A stretch of DNA of 64,000 bases, from positions 76,367,676 through 76,431,675 of the forward strand of contig CM049316.1 of assembly GCA_026874595.1 (NCBI GenBank), read 5' to 3'. Position numbers and translations under genes: made by a program. Positions 58,570 through 64,000 of this stretch are shown one piece after another. The notes beneath the pieces are model-generated. The model searched no databases and was not told where the DNA came from. It saw nothing but the letters and a program-made list of their open reading frames with translations. The first letter of the stretch is position 1. Every line of letters begins with the position of its first letter. The DNA comes from Sipunculus nudus (lineage: Eukaryota; Annelida; Sipuncula; Golfingiida; Sipunculidae).

Positions 58570-60120
58570 ATTTGACCCGAACTCTGCCTATCGAAAGACC
58601 CCCACATAGACTCACTACTCCAATTCCATAGGCCAACTACTAAACACCCTTGTATGCCCATTACCACACAATCATATAGACACACTACCACACAATCGTT
58701 TAGATATAATACCAGACATCAATACAGTCCAATTACCACACAATTTGCCTATGTATCATAACCACAGATCTCTATAGCCTTACTATCACGTATGCATACA
58801 GACCAAAAACCAAACATTCATATAGCCCCTTAGCCAAACATCCATATATAACCACTACAAAACACCCTTATCGATTTCGACCAACTATCATAGACCCGTA
58901 CAGACCAACACATGTAGACCCGCAACTACAAATCCATGTGTACCTTACACCATATCTTAATGTAGAAAAAATACCAAACACCCGCATAGATCAAAACATA
59001 ACACATCTATAAGGAACCACAACCACACATCCATATAGAGCAACACTCGATATCCGTAAAAACCGACAACCGCGCATCCATATTCACCTACTAACACACA
59101 TCCATATAGACACACTATCAAACAGCAATATACAGAACCCTAAATTCACATCCGTACTCCTACAGACCAATTACCACGCTTCCATGTAGACCCACCTCAC
59201 ATCCGTATAGGCCCACTATCATACATCCATATAGGCCTGAAACTACCCCTCAATATAGACTCACTACAGGGCATTTTATAGGCCATCTACCACATATCCT
59301 TTAGACAGACAACAACAGATCCCTGTAGTCTGATTATTCCAAATAACATATAGACACTCAACCACGCATCCACATAGACCGACAGCCACGCATCCATATA
59401 GACCGAATACTCGATATCGTTATGGACAGACAACCGCACATACTAAGAAACACACATCCATATAGACCCATTAACGAACATCCTTATACACCCATAATTA
59501 CGAATCCTCACATACATATTGCCACACATCTATTTAGACCCTATATTACGCATCCATATACACCCACTACTCGATAGCCCTATAGACCCACAACCGCACA
59601 TCAATATCTACCCAAAAATCTATATAGGCCTAGTACCAAGCAGCCATATAGACCCCAACCACACATCCGTAGGAATAAAGACAGACAACTACAGATTCCT
59701 GTAGCCTTACCACGAGATTTACATAAAGACCCCATACCAAGCATGCATATAGACCGACTGACACACCTCGATATAGACCAAAGAACCAACATCCGTATAG
59801 ACACACAACCGCACACCCATATCTACCCACTATCATATATCCAAATAGACCAACTTCCAAACAGCCACATAGAACCCCAAGCAAACATCTGTTCGCCAAC
59901 AGACCCTTTACCACAAATATATACACATCAATAACAACACATCCAATGGACCCACCACAAAACATCCATAAAGACCCAGTCCGATATAGACCCGCAACTA
60001 AAAATCCATGTGAACCCACTACTACACATCCTATAGACCCACATATACCCGTCAATAAAGACCCACACTCACAATAGTAATAGCCCACTGCCAACCATCC
60101 GCATAAACACACCACCAAAA
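58570..60120 (+). repeat. 24-bp minisatellite, array 3 (longest)
   Basis: About 60 degenerate units of the CACACATCCATATAGACCCACTAC family. On the minus strand the unit reads as an 8-residue GLYGCVVV-like repeat, and a frame of 229 codons stays open at 59,630-60,319 (partly past the array). This is a by-product of a 24-bp stop-poor unit. There is no start context or homology to suggest a gene. Confidence 0.85.
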
Positions 60121-61345
60121 ACAAATATTTTGAACGGTATTGACTTGAGACACCTAGGTAAAGAGTTAATCCCCTATTCAATAAAAGTACCAACAATTGT
60201 CGATTTTGGGGCTTATGTCCCGAGCCTGTCATGTAGCAGTTTAAGCCCAGAAAACATAACCGCCTGACACAGCTAAGAAAATGATTGATTGATTGGCGCA
60301 TTTCAAGGAACCACAGCAACCCTTTCGGCTTATTTGATGATAAGGAGGTGACTGTCTATCGCTGATTTCCCAGAATGCAGTGCAACTGGTTAAACCGGAG
60401 AGTTACTAAGTAGATGATAAAGATACCTATAAACAGCACTTCAAAACTGTTGCAAAATCTACTGAATTTGTTCTGACATGTGTTTGTACTTACGCAGGTG
60501 GCGTCCTTGACAACAGTGTGAGAACCTGAACGCCTACAGTGTTCGACTGAGCTGTAGTTGTTGTCATTCCTATACTGACGTTATAGTACTGTGTTTTTAT
60601 AGCCATATAATGATCGATATGTATCGTATTTCCTTTATCAGATGCCGGGCCCTAAATAGTCGCCTGCTTTATTTAGTCGCTTGGGCAAAACAAAGTCTAA
60701 GACTAGTATACGAAGGCCTCAAGTAGACGCCATTATTGTTCAGAATAGATTCCATGTTTGCCGCCAGATATCTTTTCCGTTCACTATAATTGGTTCATTT
60801 ACCGGTCAAATGTCAGGGGATTTCTATGAAATTCCGTTTGTGTTGATAATATGTTTACTTTTCTGTAAATCTTGCCTTTTTTGTACTTATTTCTATATGG
60901 ATCACTATATATCCCCAATTCGTCCATTATGATTAAAGCCGATCACCGATCCTATTAAATGCTACACATATACGTCAGCAGTGAGAAGGATAACACTCTC
61001 ATTGCTATCAGGCTGGTACCGCTTGACATAAGCGGGGCAACTTAGTACGGTGATACCTCATGGATGGTTGAACAGAAATTTGTAGCATATTTTGTGTAGC
61101 ACGAAGACACCAAATTAAATGATGGTGTCAAGCGATGCAACTTGTATCTAATGTGAAGCGGAAAAACACTCCTTTGTTTCATTTTTAAGCGTCCCCAATA
61201 TTACTGAAACCATGCTTCTGAGTGAATCTTAAAAGCTATAAATAGTATTTACTCTTGTCAACAGCTATACAACAAGTGGAATATTACCGGCAGTCATATA
61301 GCAGTATCTTTCAGGTCAGAAACGCTTGAATACGCTCGGGCAAGG
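60121..61345. other. No recognised gene; one exon-like site
   Basis: Unique-looking DNA of slightly higher GC. A short frame at 60,681-60,932 on the plus strand is unassigned. See the minus-strand exon candidate at 60,494-60,525. Confidence 0.3.
60494..60525 (-). other. Possible 5' exon end (strong donor)
   Basis: GGCGTTCAG|GTTCTC...ACCTGC|GTAAGT on the minus strand. The donor is perfect and the surroundings are GC-richer than the neighbourhood. It may be an untranslated first exon of a minus-strand gene, or chance. Confidence 0.15.
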
Positions 61346-61945
61346 TGAATAATGTAAAAGGCGGAATAACAAACTCTTGACTGCTATAATAGTTAGTATT
61401 TAGCCAAAATTGCATACCCACTCACACTGGACAACTATAACAACTAGTATTTATCATTAATTACACACATCCACGCATTCTGATCTGCTTTAATAGTTAG
61501 TATTTAGCCAAAATAAAACATCCACACAGTCTGGACTACTATAATGGTTAGTAATTAGCATTTATTACATTGACTCACGCAGTCTGAGACTGGAATGCGA
61601 TAATAGTAAGTATTCAGCCGTCATTACACACGCTCGCACACTCTGAACTACTATTATTGTTAGTATTTAGCCTTGATTACAAACACGCCCGTACTCTTGA
61701 CTGCTAAAATGATCAGTATTTAGCCGTCATTACACACATCTACACACTCTGGACTACTATAAAGGACAGTATTTAGCCGTCAAAGCACACACCCAAACAC
61801 TCTGGAATACTATAATGGTTAATATTAAGCCGGATTACACACACCAATCCGTTTTCAACTGCTTTAATAGTTAGCATTTAACCGAAAAATCCCATCCACA
61901 CACTCTGACAACTATAATACTTAGCATTTAGCCTTCATTAGAAAC
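61346..61945 (+). repeat. Minisatellite, about 58-bp unit
   Basis: About ten degenerate units: ACACACTCTGGACTACTATAA, TGGTTAGTATTTAGCC, then a TCATTACACACATC-like stretch. It ends at the left border of block D. Confidence 0.8.
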
Positions 61946-61974
61946 CTCCAGTAAGTTGAGCTAAAAAACCCGAT

Positions 61975-62963
61975 AATGGTAAAATTTATGAGTGAGACGT
62001 GGGAAGTCGAAAGGCCAGATTTTCTGTTACCGAAATGTTCAACATGACATTAAAAACGTGATTTTGATCAAGTGAAGATTACTATTTCCCCAAATATGGT
62101 ATTAAAAGAAATGTTATGCGTGGCAAACTAGCGCATATAAGAAGGGAAATTACAGGCAATTATCAGCATGGCAGCTTATTTTTTAGCTTGTAATGAGTTG
62201 TAACGTTGATTCGTATAGAAATTAACATGTAAATATGGTATACTTTAATTTTTTAAAATTGTATTAATAAAGTGCAATTAAATTTAATCATTTATAAAAT
62301 ACATGTTCATAAAATTATGAAATCCTTATATTTTTAACATGTGCATTATGGTAATATTTGTAATTATTTATGGAGTTATATGAAATAGCATAGAAATATA
62401 TACTTCAACGTAATCTATAACATGCTATAGAATTTTACTCATGTATTAATTATATATTCAGAGTTGAAAATCTACTTATCTTTGCTCTCAGTTACACAGA
62501 CTGTGTACAAAGATACACATCATCGACTCTACCAGTATACAATTTCTTATCTCGATTATGTAGTTTGTAATTAACTCCCAAATATATTATCTTTCTCTCT
62601 CAACTCCATCTTACTCTGAGACAGATATCCCTTAAGCTACGATTACTACCATCACGGTCCCGGCCGCGGTACGGTCGTAGTTGTGGATAAAGTAAATCAT
62701 TGATATAATAAAGGAAGGATTTCTTTAATGCGGTTGCGGTATGCATCCGATCTTACATTTAATGGTACCGGATCTTCGATCAAACACATTGGGTCTGACG
62801 GGATCACACTGTGAATCCGCCTATCGTGCAAACGTCACTAAATGGGTTTCCCTAGACTACATGTGTTTAACAGTACATGTCACGATGGAAAACAACATCC
62901 TCCATAAGAAAATTGATAGGTTAAGACACAATCAATGAACCTGAGCTTAAAAGGATTTGATTG

Positions 62964-63019
<56 letters not shown>

Positions 63020-64000
63020 TATATTACGCATACATACATACATACATTTTACCCGATACCACATAAAAGGAATCGACCTTTGCCGCAACCACAACTGCGT
63101 GAAAGGAATCATAGCTTTACTCTTACAGGTCATCAGAACAGGGCAGATTATCTTTAATCGGGAGCGTAGATTATCCCTAGCTCCCGGTTTTCAATTTGTG
63201 ACCTCCAAGTTATATTCCCAGCCATTGTTACATCACACCACATGAACCTTGCTTAAACGGGTCTGGTGCATCATCATTACCGAGTGTTCTTTCACTGTAT
63301 TCCCTCGAATAATCGCCCAGGCAAATACTTTGTTTTGACAATATTATCAGTTAACTATATCATCACATTTTTACAATGAGCCCCAAAACATCCTTTCCAT
63401 TATTGTTAGTATTAGTATTTGTAGTATAAGTATTAGTATCAGGATTTAAGTAAAATACAATATGTAATATCAAATCTTGTCTTCAGAAATGAAGGAGTCG
63501 ACGTACTGAGCAAATGTAAGTATCTGGATTTAATCATTGATAAAAGGTGGTAGAAATATCCAACCATTAAATCCTGTTGCGAAATCTGAATGTAAACAAG
63601 GTCACTCGGTCACTTCTATGTAAGTCACTTGATCTGTTGTGTACTTCTCATCACTGTATGGTATACCGATTTCAGTGGAAAGTATAGAAGCATACTGGCA
63701 AAAATTGTGAACATTGTATGAAGAATGTTGCAATGCCACCTGATAACATTACTTATATTAATATTTACATGCTGAAACACACAAACTAAATCATGCAAGA
63801 TGAACCTTATTACTTCCATTTCAATTGTTATGATCAATTAAAGGCTGTTCCTAACAGTAATTAGACCTGGTCACTCCAAGAATTAATTCGTTTGTGATGG
63901 AATCAGATTATTTCAGTAACACAGACAGTATCCCACAGGTGGGGATTGATGATATGGAACTAGTCACCTTGACTCTCAGCATTGTATGTAGACCAATGAA
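61975..64000. repeat. Duplicated block D (runs off the window)
   Basis: The most complete partner of block A, colinear from GTAAAATTTRTKAGTG to the CACCTTGACTCTCAGCATT phrase. Contains a TA run at 62,966-63,014. The tandem duplication therefore continues beyond the window. Confidence 0.8.

Noticed and set aside
59630-60319. 229-codon minus-strand ORF, the longest in the window
   Set aside because: It is mostly 24-bp minisatellite translated in a stop-free phase. No homology, and similar frames arise in the other two arrays.

Overview
The window is animal nuclear DNA: AT-rich, with genes in short exons bounded by GT/AG splice sites, long TA microsatellites, minisatellites, DNA transposon ends, and Ty3/gypsy and LINE relics. 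The mix of dispersed repeats, including a family built around GGTGGCGCCAC and repeats ending in a CAGCTGAGCTAAAAA-type hairpin, suggests a lophotrochozoan, most likely a bivalve mollusc. That assignment is inference; no marker gene is present.

The only convincing cellular gene is on the minus strand. Nine consecutive exons between 13,309 and 5,756 join in phase 0 and encode 419 residues ending in a stop. They form a series of helical modules, each a long exon (61-68 codons) with a short exon (17-24 codons), resembling the C-terminal helical domain of guanylate-binding proteins (GBPs). The last two exons form a complete C-terminal CARD, an adaptor domain of innate immune and cell-death signalling. 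Older modules lie upstream (17.2-17.4 kb, 16.9 kb, 13.9 kb, 20.1 kb); two look damaged. No GTPase domain was found in the window. A possible first exon (ATG at 48,657) and a 24-nt phase-0 exon at 32.9 kb may form the 5' part of the gene.

Region by region. 0-5.6 kb: a pogo/Tigger-like relic, the GGTGGCGCCAC tandem repeats, and a 200-bp direct repeat pair. 5.7-20.1 kb: the CARD gene, with a 4-kb inverted-repeat element (8,376-12,421) inside one intron. 20.1-27.3 kb: a tandem array of about 460-bp units. Nearly every unit keeps the motif CAG-NNN-GTAAGT on the minus strand, which has the form of a 3-nt exon between splice sites. 27.4-29.4 kb: a dead Ty3/gypsy pol. 29.4-38.6 kb: intronic or intergenic DNA with micro-exon candidates, a pogo-type MITE (36,407-36,961) and 340-bp tandem repeats. 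41.9-64 kb: three to four diverged tandem copies of a 5-6.5 kb segment. Each copy carries some of a promoter-like block, a TA microsatellite, a 24-bp minisatellite and a stem-loop segment. A 5'-truncated LINE interrupts the third copy.

The main candidates for something new are the GBP-like-module/CARD architecture without a visible GTPase, and the array of CAG-NNN-GTAAGT units lying in what may be an intron of the same gene. Splicing claims rest on reading frame and splice consensus only; no transcript data were available.
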